A stretch of DNA of 21,821 nucleotides from a virus. A program made the position numbers and the translations under genes. The notes beneath the pieces were generated by a model. That model was not told the DNA's origin, searched no databases, and was given only the letters and a program-made list of their open reading frames with translations. The first letter of the stretch is position 1. Each line of letters starts with the position of its first letter. Shown one piece after another: positions 1 through 7,056 of the stretch. Location: positions 1-21,821 of the IMG/VR virus record IMGVR_UViG_3300031715_000027; one strand, written 5' to 3'.

Positions 1-2
1 TC

Positions 3-187
3 CCGGCCTATATCCGGCCTATATTTTGCCCCGGTTATCGTCCGGACGCCCCGACAAACGTCCTGTTCCGTGCCTAATCCACGCACTAGAACCGGGTGTG
101 ATCACCAGTTATAGCTCACTAGCAGTGAGTCCGATTCGGCCGCTCTCGCACCTCTCCCTGTTGCTTCGGCCTAGTTCCGGCCTATAT
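3..187. repeat. Direct repeats CCGGCCTATAT before the integrase
   Basis: The 11-mer CCGGCCTATAT occurs at 3-13, again directly behind it at 14-24, and a third time at 177-187, ending just before the integrase start. A shorter relative, CGGCCTA, lies at 167-173. Repeated short motifs beside an integrase gene are typical of arm-type integrase sites in a phage attachment region, and that is the likeliest reading. The core attachment site itself could not be identified because only one end of the element is in view. No protein gene is supported in 1-188. Confidence 0.5.
115..129. promoter_or_regulatory. Small perfect inverted repeat upstream of the integrase
   Basis: CTCACT and AGTGAG flank a 3-nt AGC spacer, forming a perfect 6-bp inverted repeat about 60 bp upstream of the integrase start. 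It could be an operator for a repressor or excisionase, but a 6-bp arm can occur by chance. No clear -35/-10 promoter pair was recognised around it. Confidence 0.25.
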
Positions 188-188
188 C

Positions 189-1379
189 GTGATGGGCGTG
201 GAATCCAAAAGCCGTCGCAGACCCAAGGGTACCGGATCTGTCCAGGAGCTCGCAGGCGGCAAGTGGCGTCTTCGGCTCTTCGTCGGCCTCGATCCGCTCA
301 CCCGATCACCGCGGCAGTTGTCAACAACTGTAGAGGCGAAGAACAAGACCGAGGCCCAGAAGCGCCTACGGGACTGGCAGAGAGAGGTTGCCGATCAGCC
401 GGGCCTACTGGGGACCGCCGCCACGGTGCGGGTAGTCGTCGAGGAGTGGCTCCAGCACTCTGCGGCACGAGGCCGGTCCCCGAAGACGATCCACGAGGCT
501 CGGCGGTCGGCCGAGACGGTGATCTTCCCCACGTTGGGTGATGTGAGGGTCGCAGAGCTCACCCCCCGTCACCTTGACGAGTGGTACCGCCAGCTGGTGA
601 CGGGCGAGGGCCGGAAGCGCCCCCTGGCCGCTACGAGCGTGCGCAGGCACCACGCCGTGCTGTCAGCGGCGCTGTCCCAGGCGGTGCGCTGGGGCTGGCT
701 CGAGCGAAACCCGGCCGAGCGGGCCCAGCCACCCGACCTGCCCCAGCGTGCCCTGAGGGTCCCCACGGCCGACGAGGTCCGACTCCTGCTGTCGAGGGCC
801 GCGGCCGGGGACGGCAGATGGGGGATGCTCCTCGCCCTGGCGGTTCTCACCGGGGCCAGACGTGGAGAGATCTGTGCCCTGAGGTGGTCCGACATCGACG
901 CCGGAACGATCCGGTTCCGAAAGTCGCTCTATCGTGCCGGCGCGGTCCGTGGTGAGAAAGGGACCAAGGGCGGCAAGCAACGATGGGTGGTGGTCGCTCC
1001 CGTCGGGATCGCCCTCCTCGACCAGTGGCGAGAACGCTGCGTGGCGCGAGCTGAAGAGGCGGGAGTCGACCTGGTCGACGATGCCTTCGTGGTCTCGACC
1101 TTCCCGGACGGCAGTCGCCCCGTCAATCCCGACAGCCTGTCGTCGGCCGTTCACCGTATGTGCGAGGAGCTCGGGATGCCGGACGTCCACCTTCACTCGC
1201 TGCGCCACTTCGCCGCCACAGAGATGATCGGATCCGGAGTCGACCCTCGGAACGCGGCAGAACTCCTAGGCCACGCCGATCCGTCGCTGACCCTGGGTGT
1301 CTACGCGCACAGCACACCCGATCGACAACGCCAGGCGGCCGAGGTCCTAGGTCGGATCCTGATGCCGGGATCGGACTGA
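189..1379 (+). CDS. int: Tyrosine-type phage integrase
   Basis: Site-specific recombinase that would integrate and excise the phage genome. The N-terminal part (about residues 14-65) resembles the small arm-DNA-binding domain of phage integrases. A core-binding helical domain (about 75-175) and the catalytic domain (about 190-390) follow. The tyrosine-recombinase set is visible: Arg in TGARRGE (R224), a probable beta-hairpin Lys near 260, HSLRH (H336, R339), LGHAD (H362) and the nucleophile Y372 in GVYAH. The length of 396 aa is normal for the family and the gene looks intact. Starts are GTG at 189 or ATG at 192. There is no good Shine-Dalgarno sequence, so translation may be leaderless or weak. 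A CCGGCCTATAT repeat abuts the start, which would let bound integrase influence its own expression (inference). Confidence 0.95.
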   Translation: MMGVESKSRRRPKGTGSVQELAGGKWRLRLFVGLDPLTRSPRQLSTTVEAKNKTEAQKRLRDWQREVADQPGLLGTAATVRVVVEEWLQHSAARGRSPKTIHEARRSAETVIFPTLGDVRVAELTPRHLDEWYRQLVTGEGRKRPLAATSVRRHHAVLSAALSQAVRWGWLERNPAERAQPPDLPQRALRVPTADEVRLLLSRAAAGDGRWGMLLALAVLTGARRGEICALRWSDIDAGTIRFRKSLYRAGAVRGEKGTKGGKQRWVVVAPVGIALLDQWRERCVARAEEAGVDLVDDAFVVSTFPDGSRPVNPDSLSSAVHRMCEELGMPDVHLHSLRHFAATEMIGSGVDPRNAAELLGHADPSLTLGVYAHSTPDRQRQAAEVLGRILMPGSD

Positions 1380-1444
1380 GCACCCACCATTCGCCATGAA
1401 TAAGGTAAGGGCCGCCGGGGGGCCGAAGGGAGGGAAGTTCAGCA

Positions 1445-1921
1445 ATGACCAATCCCGACAGCCCCAGTCGTCACCAGCGCATCCTCGCAAGATCGGCGCT
1501 GGTCCTGGTAGCAGGCCTCACTATCGCCGCCTGCACCTCCAAGACCACTCCAGCCGTCACGACCACGAGTCAACCTTCATCCCAAGCGACAGCAGCTCCT
1601 CCGGCCTCCGCGGCCAGCACCCCCACCACTTCGCCGGCGGCGGCCGACGTGTCGATCACCAGTTGCGCCCCGGACCCGAGCGACTCGACGCTCATCGACG
1701 TGACGGGCCAGATCGTGAACCACGACACCCAGACCGACGACTACAGCATCACCGTTACCCTGCTGAGCGGGTCGACCCGGGTGGGCGAGGCGGACGACGT
1801 CGAGAACAGCATCACGGCGAACCAGAAGTCGACATGGTCGGCAAGCGGGTCGGCGACGAACGCGACCGGCGCGGTCACCTGCCAGCTCGCCAGCGTCCAG
1901 CGCACTCCGTCGAACCCATAG
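1445..1921 (+). CDS. Small secreted lipoprotein, possible lysogeny-expressed
   Basis: A 158-residue protein with an RR/R-containing N-terminus, a hydrophobic signal segment and a lipobox ending in TIAAC (lipidated Cys30). A Thr/Ser/Ala/Pro-rich linker (about 31-70) leads to a single beta-rich domain (about 72-155) that recalls FxLYD-type extracellular domains, with two Cys residues that could form a disulphide. The start has a strong AGGGAGG site at about 1429-1436. It sits directly after the integrase on the same strand and away from the late operon, a place where phages often carry genes expressed in the lysogen. A role in superinfection exclusion or altering the host surface is inference. 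It could also be a bacterial gene if the element ends between it and the integrase, but the late operon on its other side argues against that. Confidence 0.8.
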   Translation: MTNPDSPSRHQRILARSALVLVAGLTIAACTSKTTPAVTTTSQPSSQATAAPPASAASTPTTSPAAADVSITSCAPDPSDSTLIDVTGQIVNHDTQTDDYSITVTLLSGSTRVGEADDVENSITANQKSTWSASGSATNATGAVTCQLASVQRTPSNP

Positions 1922-1926
1922 ACGCG

Positions 1927-1953
1927 AAAAAACCCCGGCCTTTCGGGCCGGGG
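1927..1953 (-). terminator. Rho-independent terminator of the late operon
   Basis: Read on the minus strand, CCCCGGCC, a 5-nt loop (CGAAA) and GGCCGGGG form a perfect 8-bp stem, followed at once by six T (1932-1927). It lies 23 nt past the stop of the last minus-strand gene. On the plus strand the same stem follows the lipoprotein stop (1921) but has no T-run, so it would be a weaker terminator in that direction. Confidence 0.92.
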
Positions 1954-1975
1954 CGATCGGAAACTTCGTTCGGTC

Positions 1976-2293
1976 TCAGACAGGCACGGTGATCAGGGTA
2001 ACGGTCGAGGTCTTCAGGCCGGCGGCGGGGATGAAGGTGACCACGAGCAGATAGCTATGGCCCACCTCGAGCGCTGAGCCCTGGACCCTCTGGATTACCG
2101 AGTTGCCGGACACCACGGGCGCGTCCGCCAGGGCGATGGCAGTGCTCGGCAGGTCGGTGAGCGTCGACGTCGGCGTGGAGACCGCCTCGCCCGGCTGGAG
2201 GACCCCCGTCATGTCGATCTGCCAGTCCCAGATCTCGGTGGTCGCCTGGACGACCATCGGCGGGACCGTGGCCAGCTTGCCGTAGTTGGTCAT
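1976..2293 (-). CDS. Small late-operon structural protein (fibre-associated)
   Basis: A 105-residue protein with no signal peptide or membrane segment. It is rich in beta-formers and resembles the short Ig-like proteins that accompany actinophage tail fibres: a W-D-W core near 22-24, GEAVSTPTSTLTDL in the middle and a VTF/VTLI C-terminal strand. It is the last gene of the late operon. Its ATG overlaps the TGA of the repeat-protein gene upstream (ATGA at 2293-2290), and GGAGG lies about 10 nt before the start. Translation is therefore likely coupled to that of the repeat protein. The precise function is unknown; a fibre or virion accessory protein is an inference from position. Confidence 0.7.
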   Translation of the reverse strand: MTNYGKLATVPPMVVQATTEIWDWQIDMTGVLQPGEAVSTPTSTLTDLPSTAIALADAPVVSGNSVIQRVQGSALEVGHSYLLVVTFIPAAGLKTSTVTLITVPV

Positions 2294-3555
2294 GCGGGCT
2301 GTGCCTCCAGAACGGGGCGGGACTGGGCCAGGACGCCGGATGGTCGATCGAGGGCCGCCAGCTGCCCGTCGCGCTGCGCGGCAGAGACCCTGTCTCGAGG
2401 CGAGCCGGCCACAACGGCGGGACGGGACTGGGCCAGGAGAACGAAGGTGGGAACGCTGGCTATCGGGACGAAGACATTCGCCGCGTCGCTCAGGATCAGC
2501 GAGTCGGCACCGTGACCCGGCTGTGCACCGGTGCGCGCCGAGTCTCCCAGTATCAGGGTGTCCCTCAACGCTGCCTGTCTGAAGGCGGCCGTGGCGCTGT
2601 CGGTGAGAACGAGAGCGTTAGCGCTGCTCGAAGGCTGGCGGGTCACCTTCGCGGTGTCGACGATCGAAATGGCGTCCATCGTGTGTGCCGGTTGCGTGCT
2701 GGACCGAACGGTGTCGGCAAGTGTGACGGGATCCGTCGTGTGCCCCGGCTGGGCTGTGAGCCGAGCCGAGTCGGCGAGAGTGAGGGCGTCGACACTGCGG
2801 GCTGGCTGGCTCCCAAGTCGAGCGGCGTCGGCGAGCTCCAGCAGATCCATCGCGCGGGCCAGTTGCGCCGCGGTCCGGGCGCTGTCCGTCAGGGTCACTG
2901 CATCGGTAGCCTGTGCGGGCTGCAGGGCGACTCTGGCGGTATCCGTAAGGGTTGCGCTGTCCGTGGAATGGGCTGGCTGGGCCGTCGGACGCGCCGAGTC
3001 GGCGACAACGACGAAGTCGGTCGCACGGGCACCCTGCACTGTGGGACGGCCTGAGTCGGTTAGTACGAGAGCGTCCGTGGCGTGGGCCGGTTGGGTCGTC
3101 AAGCGGGCCGTGTCAGTGAGGACGAGGCTGTCGGTGCTCCGGGCCGGTTGCGATGTCAGCCTGGCAGTGTCGGCCACCAAGAGGCTGTCGGTAGCGTCCG
3201 CGGCTTGAGCGGTGGCGCGGGCGCTGTCGGAGATGACCAGGCTGCTCGTGCCGTGCCCCGGCTGGGCTGTGAGCCGAACCGAGTCGGACACGATGAGCGT
3301 GTCGGTGCAGCGGGCTGGTTGAGCCGTCAGGCGCGCCGAGTCGGTAAGAACCAGGGCGTCGGTGGCACGGGCGCCCTGCATCTTGACCCGAACCGTGTCG
3401 GACACAACCAGGCTGTCGGTGCTGTGAACCGGTTGAGCGGCGGCGCGGGCGCTGTCGGAGATGACCAGGGCATCGGTGACCGGGAAGACGTACGCCTCGT
3501 GCAGGTGCGCCGATACATTCGTCGGCGGAGCCGGGACGAACCGCCAGCCGGGCAT
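2290..3555 (-). CDS. Tandem-repeat protein, probable tail fibre shaft
   Basis: A 421-residue protein built mainly of 18 consecutive repeats of exactly 19 residues (residues 27-368). The consensus is close to TDsLvltDsARltAQPArs, with the two Asp, the Ala-Arg pair and Gln-Pro best kept. The last repeats are more worn. A short N-terminal segment (1-26) and a C-terminal tail with two LAQSRP motifs flank the array. No signal peptide or membrane helix is seen. Regular short hydrophobic/Asp repeats suggest a rod or beta-structured fibre, but I know of no named family. It starts 1 nt after the stop of the preceding lectin-like gene, with GGAG about 9 nt ahead, and overlaps the last gene of the operon. 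The cluster position supports a fibre role. Confidence 0.75.
   Translation of the reverse strand: MPGWRFVPAPPTNVSAHLHEAYVFPVTDALVISDSARAAAQPVHSTDSLVVSDTVRVKMQGARATDALVLTDSARLTAQPARCTDTLIVSDSVRLTAQPGHGTSSLVISDSARATAQAADATDSLLVADTARLTSQPARSTDSLVLTDTARLTTQPAHATDALVLTDSGRPTVQGARATDFVVVADSARPTAQPAHSTDSATLTDTARVALQPAQATDAVTLTDSARTAAQLARAMDLLELADAARLGSQPARSVDALTLADSARLTAQPGHTTDPVTLADTVRSSTQPAHTMDAISIVDTAKVTRQPSSSANALVLTDSATAAFRQAALRDTLILGDSARTGAQPGHGADSLILSDAANVFVPIASVPTFVLLAQSRPAVVAGSPRDRVSAAQRDGQLAALDRPSGVLAQSRPVLEAQPA
2452..3477 (-). repeat. 18 x 57-bp in-frame tandem repeat array
   Basis: Coding repeats of 57 bp without any indel between units, diverged at the nucleotide level but kept at the amino-acid level. 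This shows selection on the unit length of 19 residues, and makes recombination-based change in repeat number possible. Confidence 0.85.
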
Positions 3556-3556
3556 C

Positions 3557-4357
3557 TCAGAGTGCTCCAGCTATTGCGAGGCGCTGGTCGGCAAAGCCGG
3601 GGACAAAAAGTCCGCTGTGACGCCGTCGGAGGGACTGGCGCTTAAACCAGTTGGGAACGACCAGTGGGACGAAGGACCGTGGTGAAGCAGTTGGAGTGAA
3701 GGACGGAGGGGCGGCCTTGAAGCTGGCGATCACCATAGACCCGTTATAGGCACCTGGGGCTCCCCCCGTGATGGTCGAGGTGTCGGAGTCGGCTGAGCTG
3801 TTACCCGTGGTGACGCCCCAGCAGAAGTCGTAGATCACGCCGCTCTCGGAGCTGGCGTTCGAGTAGCCGGTTGTGGTGTTGGCCGTGGCTCCGTTGTTCA
3901 GGCTGTCAGCCCCAGTGCCTGACGTGGAGAAAGTGTTGTAGAACATCGTGCAAACAGCAACTAGCTCGCCGGCTCCGGCGTCTGCGGCGGCGGCGGCGGC
4001 TGTGGAGCTCGTCTGGTTGCTGGTCACGAAGCTCGACTCCCCCACCTGATCGAGGGGGGACGAGGTCACGTTGCCAGCGAATTCCCCCACCTGAGCTATC
4101 CATTGGTTGTTTGTGGCCGCAGCGAAGCTGGGGGAGGCATCGCCGCCAGCAGCAATCTTGTAGAACAGCGTCGCGCCATTGTCGTGCTCAGCCAATGACC
4201 AGCCCGTGGGTGTTGACGGGTTTATTCCGTTGCTCCCTACCAGCCAGCAGAGAAGCAGATGGTTCACGGTGGGGGTCTGTCCATATGCTGGGGTGACTGT
4301 CGCGTCGACTGCCCCGACGGAGACAGCCCCAAGGGAGCCGACGAGGGAGTACGACAC
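3557..4357 (-). CDS. Lectin-like beta-sandwich minor tail/fibre protein
   Basis: A 266-residue protein beginning with GTG (AGGA 4-5 nt upstream). Residues about 1-215 look like the concanavalin-like beta-sandwich domain frequent in phage tail fibres: an early TPTVNHLLLCWLVGS strand, a TPTGWSLAEHDNGATLFYK segment, and a closing GSMVIASFKAAPP strand. A basic, proline-rich tail (about 216-266) follows. It has no catalytic signature that I can recognise. It is placed between a small hypothetical gene and the 19-residue repeat protein, so a host-surface binding or decoration role is likely. This is inference from fold and position. Confidence 0.65.
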   Translation of the reverse strand: MSYSLVGSLGAVSVGAVDATVTPAYGQTPTVNHLLLCWLVGSNGINPSTPTGWSLAEHDNGATLFYKIAAGGDASPSFAAATNNQWIAQVGEFAGNVTSSPLDQVGESSFVTSNQTSSTAAAAAADAGAGELVAVCTMFYNTFSTSGTGADSLNNGATANTTTGYSNASSESGVIYDFCWGVTTGNSSADSDTSTITGGAPGAYNGSMVIASFKAAPPSFTPTASPRSFVPLVVPNWFKRQSLRRRHSGLFVPGFADQRLAIAGAL

Positions 4358-4377
4358 CTAGTCCTGGCTCAGGACAC

Positions 4378-4683
4378 TCAGCCTGAGAACGCGGGCCACA
4401 CGGCGGCCACCGCCGTGTCCACCGCTGCGTCGATCTCCGCGTCCGACAGTGGTCGGATAGCAGCGAGCACCGCTCCCATCTGCACAGCCACGGCTAGAGC
4501 GAACTGAGGCGTCCAGCCGTTCGGGCTCTGAATCACCTTGTTGGCGAACGCCAGCCGGTTGACGTGGTCCGCGGTCGTCGGGTCCTCAGCGGCGACGCCG
4601 AGGGCGTACTTTACCATCCCCGCCGAGACGGCAGCCTGGAAGGTCGACTCCTGTGCTGCGGCCACGTTGTCGGTGTAGCTCAT
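4378..4683 (-). CDS. Small helical late-operon protein, unknown function
   Basis: A 101-residue, mostly helical and Ala-rich protein. It begins MSYTDNVAAAQESTFQ and ends with an acidic amphipathic stretch (LSDAEIDAAVDTAVAA) before WPAFSG. No membrane segment or motif of known function is recognised. The ATG overlaps the TGA of the previous gene (ATGA at 4683-4680), so it is translationally coupled to it. Small proteins of this kind occur among minor structural genes of actinophages. A virion-assembly role is possible but not shown. Confidence 0.7.
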   Translation of the reverse strand: MSYTDNVAAAQESTFQAAVSAGMVKYALGVAAEDPTTADHVNRLAFANKVIQSPNGWTPQFALAVAVQMGAVLAAIRPLSDAEIDAAVDTAVAAVWPAFSG

Positions 4684-4907
4684 GACACTCCTTCGATGGC
4701 GTTGGCGAGGGCCAGCTCGTAGGTGGCTCCGGTGAATTCCCGCTCTTCTTCGGTCTGTCCGTTGGCCTTAGTCCGAATCACCCAGCGCGCCGGCGTGTCG
4801 CCGGGGTCGGTGCATTGGACATGGGCGAGCTCCGTCTTGGTCCCGTTGTGGCGGCCGCCGAGCTTGTCGTACAGCTGCACCAATAGGTCGTTCGCGAGCT
4901 GCGACAT
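4680..4907 (-). CDS. Small hypothetical protein (75 aa)
   Basis: A compact, soluble 75-residue protein starting MSQLANDLLVQLYDKLGG and ending with a short helix (ATYELALANAIEGVS). The middle has a beta-like WVIRTKANG segment. I do not recognise a family. The ATG shares one base with the TAA of the upstream gene (TAATG at 4909-4905) and its own stop overlaps the next start, so it belongs to the same coupled block of minor virion genes. Confidence 0.65.
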   Translation of the reverse strand: MSQLANDLLVQLYDKLGGRHNGTKTELAHVQCTDPGDTPARWVIRTKANGQTEEEREFTGATYELALANAIEGVS

Positions 4908-5374
4908 TAGTTGCCACCCTCTTCGATCTGGATGTTGAGACAGCAGTTGGGGCTCACGCCCGAGGGAGTGATGAGGCGAATGCCCCAGCGGGATCCACCA
5001 CCCTTGAGCTTGTACTCCCGCCCGTTGGGCAGAAGAGGCTGGGGGACCCCTCCCCCGATGGGCTGGATGAAGCCCGAGTGGATCGCAGCGACAGTCGTAG
5101 GCTCGGCGGAAAGAGCCGTCAGGGCGGTACAGGTGGCCGCTACGGGATCGGTGTCGTCCATCACGTCCAGGGTCGCGCTCGTGCCCGCGGGCGAGCCGAG
5201 AGTCGTGACCTTGTAGAGGTCGAATCGGATCGCCGTCAGCGCTGAGCCGGAGTCGAAGGAGATGTCGTCCCCGATGATCTTGGCATTGTTGGTGACGGGG
5301 TTGATCAGCACCATGGACTTGGTGGCCCCGGCCGAGAGGGCCACCGACCCAGTCGAGATCTCGAACCGAGACAC
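4907..5374 (-). CDS. Beta-rich minor structural protein (155 aa)
   Basis: A 155-residue protein with GTG start at 5374, 1 nt after the stop of the preceding gene and without a clear Shine-Dalgarno sequence, which suggests coupling. The sequence reads as a beta-sandwich: SRFEISTGSVALSAGATKS at the start, alternating strands through the middle, and a CLNIQIEEGG end. Two adjacent Cys lie near the C-terminus. No catalytic motif is visible. A tail decoration or fibre-attachment protein is likely from its position only. Confidence 0.65.
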   Translation of the reverse strand: MSRFEISTGSVALSAGATKSMVLINPVTNNAKIIGDDISFDSGSALTAIRFDLYKVTTLGSPAGTSATLDVMDDTDPVAATCTALTALSAEPTTVAAIHSGFIQPIGGGVPQPLLPNGREYKLKGGGSRWGIRLITPSGVSPNCCLNIQIEEGGN

Positions 5375-5375
5375 C

Positions 5376-6485
5376 CTATGACGCCGTGATCGTGTCGGTC
5401 ACCGTCGCCTGGTCACCGTTGGTCGTGACCGTGAAGCTCCCGGAGAACGACGTCTCGAGCATCATGTTGTCGGTGGTGTCGGACTTGACCGCCGAGGTGA
5501 AGGTGGCCATCGCGTAGAACGTGGTGGCCGAGGCCCCGGTGAAGGTGAATGTCGTCGAGACAGTGAATGCTGCCGAGCCGGCAGAGGCGCTCGTGTAGGT
5601 GAACGTCGCCTGCTTGCGGGCCATGCCGTTGGTCGTGGCCTCGCCCGAGAGGGTGGTGTCGGTGGTGGCCGGGGTGATGTTGGTCGTCGTGATGCCCATG
5701 TAAAGCCACGGCGGGCTCGCCCACACAATGAAGAATTCGAACCCGGCAACCGGCGTGGTCCCAAGGGCTCCCCCCGCGGTGTACCACTGGTCGACGGTGA
5801 GGACCCCCGCCGCGGTGTTGGAGATGATGTTCCCGTAGACGACGTCGCCGGTCGTCGTGTCCGCCACGTATACCGTTGCCTGGGCATAGGCGTTCGTGGT
5901 CATCGCGGTACCGGTGGTGAAGGTGGTCGCACCGGCGGCGGTGCCCTTGCCATTGAGGGGTGGCGTCGAGGCAGCGGCCGGGGAGCCGCCTCCCACCATG
6001 GCTTCGATCGAGTTGACGCCGACGTTCGTCAGCAGCGCGCTCAGGTCCGGAATGGTGCTCGGGACCCCGGGTGGAAGTGTCCGCATTCCCGCCCGGCGCC
6101 AGTGCGTCTCCTCGTAGAAGTCGGGACGGCCCTCGGGGATCTGGTGGAACTCGCTCAGGAACCGCTGGACCTCGGCGTCGTCGCTCCAAGCCCAGGAGAA
6201 CCGCTTGCCGTCTACCAGGTTGGCTGCTAGCGACAACGGGCCGTAGGGATGCGATAGCTGGCTCAGCACCTCGCCACCTTCGTAGTTCGTGACACCGTCG
6301 TTGCTCATGACGGCGCCCGTCAGGTGCCTGCGCCAGTCCTCGGTATCCACGCCACGCTGGAAGCTGAGCGCATCCGGGATACGCATGTAGGTGATGACTG
6401 GGTGCTTGCCGGGGTCTATCTCGTCCCAGACGGCTTGTGCCTTCGGGGCCAGCTTAGGGACGGGGGTGCCGAGTTCTACCAGCAT
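5376..6485 (-). CDS. Minor tail / fibre protein with C-terminal beta domain
   Basis: A 369-residue protein. The N-terminal third (about 1-140) is mixed alpha/beta with many Trp and Tyr (RFSWAWSDDAEVQRFL). After a Pro/Ala/Gly linker (about 165-185), the C-terminal two thirds are extremely Thr-rich and beta-like. The last domain (about 255-369) resembles the one common in actinophage minor tail proteins, running from WLYMGITTTNITP through SGEATTNGMARKQATF to SGSFTVTTNGDQATVTDT. The ATG at 6485 has GGAG about 9 nt upstream. A role in the tail tip or in a side fibre is inferred from these domain types. Confidence 0.75.
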   Translation of the reverse strand: MLVELGTPVPKLAPKAQAVWDEIDPGKHPVITYMRIPDALSFQRGVDTEDWRRHLTGAVMSNDGVTNYEGGEVLSQLSHPYGPLSLAANLVDGKRFSWAWSDDAEVQRFLSEFHQIPEGRPDFYEETHWRRAGMRTLPPGVPSTIPDLSALLTNVGVNSIEAMVGGGSPAAASTPPLNGKGTAAGATTFTTGTAMTTNAYAQATVYVADTTTGDVVYGNIISNTAAGVLTVDQWYTAGGALGTTPVAGFEFFIVWASPPWLYMGITTTNITPATTDTTLSGEATTNGMARKQATFTYTSASAGSAAFTVSTTFTFTGASATTFYAMATFTSAVKSDTTDNMMLETSFSGSFTVTTNGDQATVTDTITAS

Positions 6486-6498
6486 TGTGCGCTGCTCC

Positions 6499-7056
6499 TT
6501 ATTCGCCGTGAATCAGGCGGTCGAGGATGAACATGTGGTTGATCTCCCAGTCGGGATCCCCGTGGATCCGCTGGACGAGTCGGATGGCCTTCGCGACCGT
6601 GTCCTCGCTGTGCGCGAACCCGACGTCGCCCGGCTCGGCACCGGCCAGATCGATCTCCTTCGCGCCCGAGGCCTCGAGGGCTCGCTTGGACTCGGCCGGG
6701 TCCACGGCATAGATATCAGGCCAGTCCCAGAGCCAGCCGCCGTAGCGAAGAGCCTCCGAGCCGAGCGCCGAGCAGATCCACGTGCCGGGCCTTCGGAATG
6801 GGACGTGGAACCAGGCGGGCGTGAGCTCGTCGACGCAGACCGAGACGATCGTGAGATACCCGTATTTGTTCCCCACCCGGCTCCTGGCGAAGGCAAGTGT
6901 CCGGTTCGGGTCCACCTGGGAAGGCGGCCGCAGGATCGTGAGCTGGCCTCCCGGGGCCACTCGATCGAGGGTGCGCGGCTCGTAGCCGGTGCCGTCAGGC
7001 CTGGTGCCGGTAACCCCGTGGGCCTCGGCCTGGATGACGGTCCACAGCGGGCTCAC
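6499..7056 (-). CDS. NlpC/P60-like (YiiX-type) protein in permuted order
   Basis: A 185-residue protein starting with GTG at 7056, which overlaps the TGA of the DUF1003 gene and follows AGGGAGG. Residues 52-107 match the Cys half of YiiX-type NlpC/P60 enzymes: AFARSRVGNKYGYLTIVS and WICSALGSEALRYGG, with presumed nucleophile C95. Residues 141-178 match the part that normally comes first in that family: PGDVGF, AKAIRLVQRIHG and NHMFIL, with presumed catalytic H174. The start (SPLWTVIQAEAHG) reads like the natural continuation of the C-terminal end. It is probably a peptidoglycan or lipid-linked amidase or protease. With the lysin two genes upstream of the DUF1003 gene, a cell-wall role is likely. 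Activity is not certain. Confidence 0.7.
   Translation of the reverse strand: MSPLWTVIQAEAHGVTGTRPDGTGYEPRTLDRVAPGGQLTILRPPSQVDPNRTLAFARSRVGNKYGYLTIVSVCVDELTPAWFHVPFRRPGTWICSALGSEALRYGGWLWDWPDIYAVDPAESKRALEASGAKEIDLAGAEPGDVGFAHSEDTVAKAIRLVQRIHGDPDWEINHMFILDRLIHGE

Noticed and set aside
98-105. Short palindrome GTGATCAC upstream of the integrase
   Set aside because: An 8-bp palindrome is too short and does not extend; no second copy was found nearby.
1380-1444. Possible terminator or promoter between integrase and lipoprotein
   Set aside because: There is a G/C-rich self-complementary stretch (GGCC...GGCC), but no T-run and no convincing -10/-35 pair. Only the ribosome-binding site of the lipoprotein can be supported.
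2531-3208. Plus-strand open frame across the 57-bp repeats
   Set aside because: It reads repeats on the wrong strand. The minus-strand frame covers the whole array with constant 19-residue units and fits the operon.
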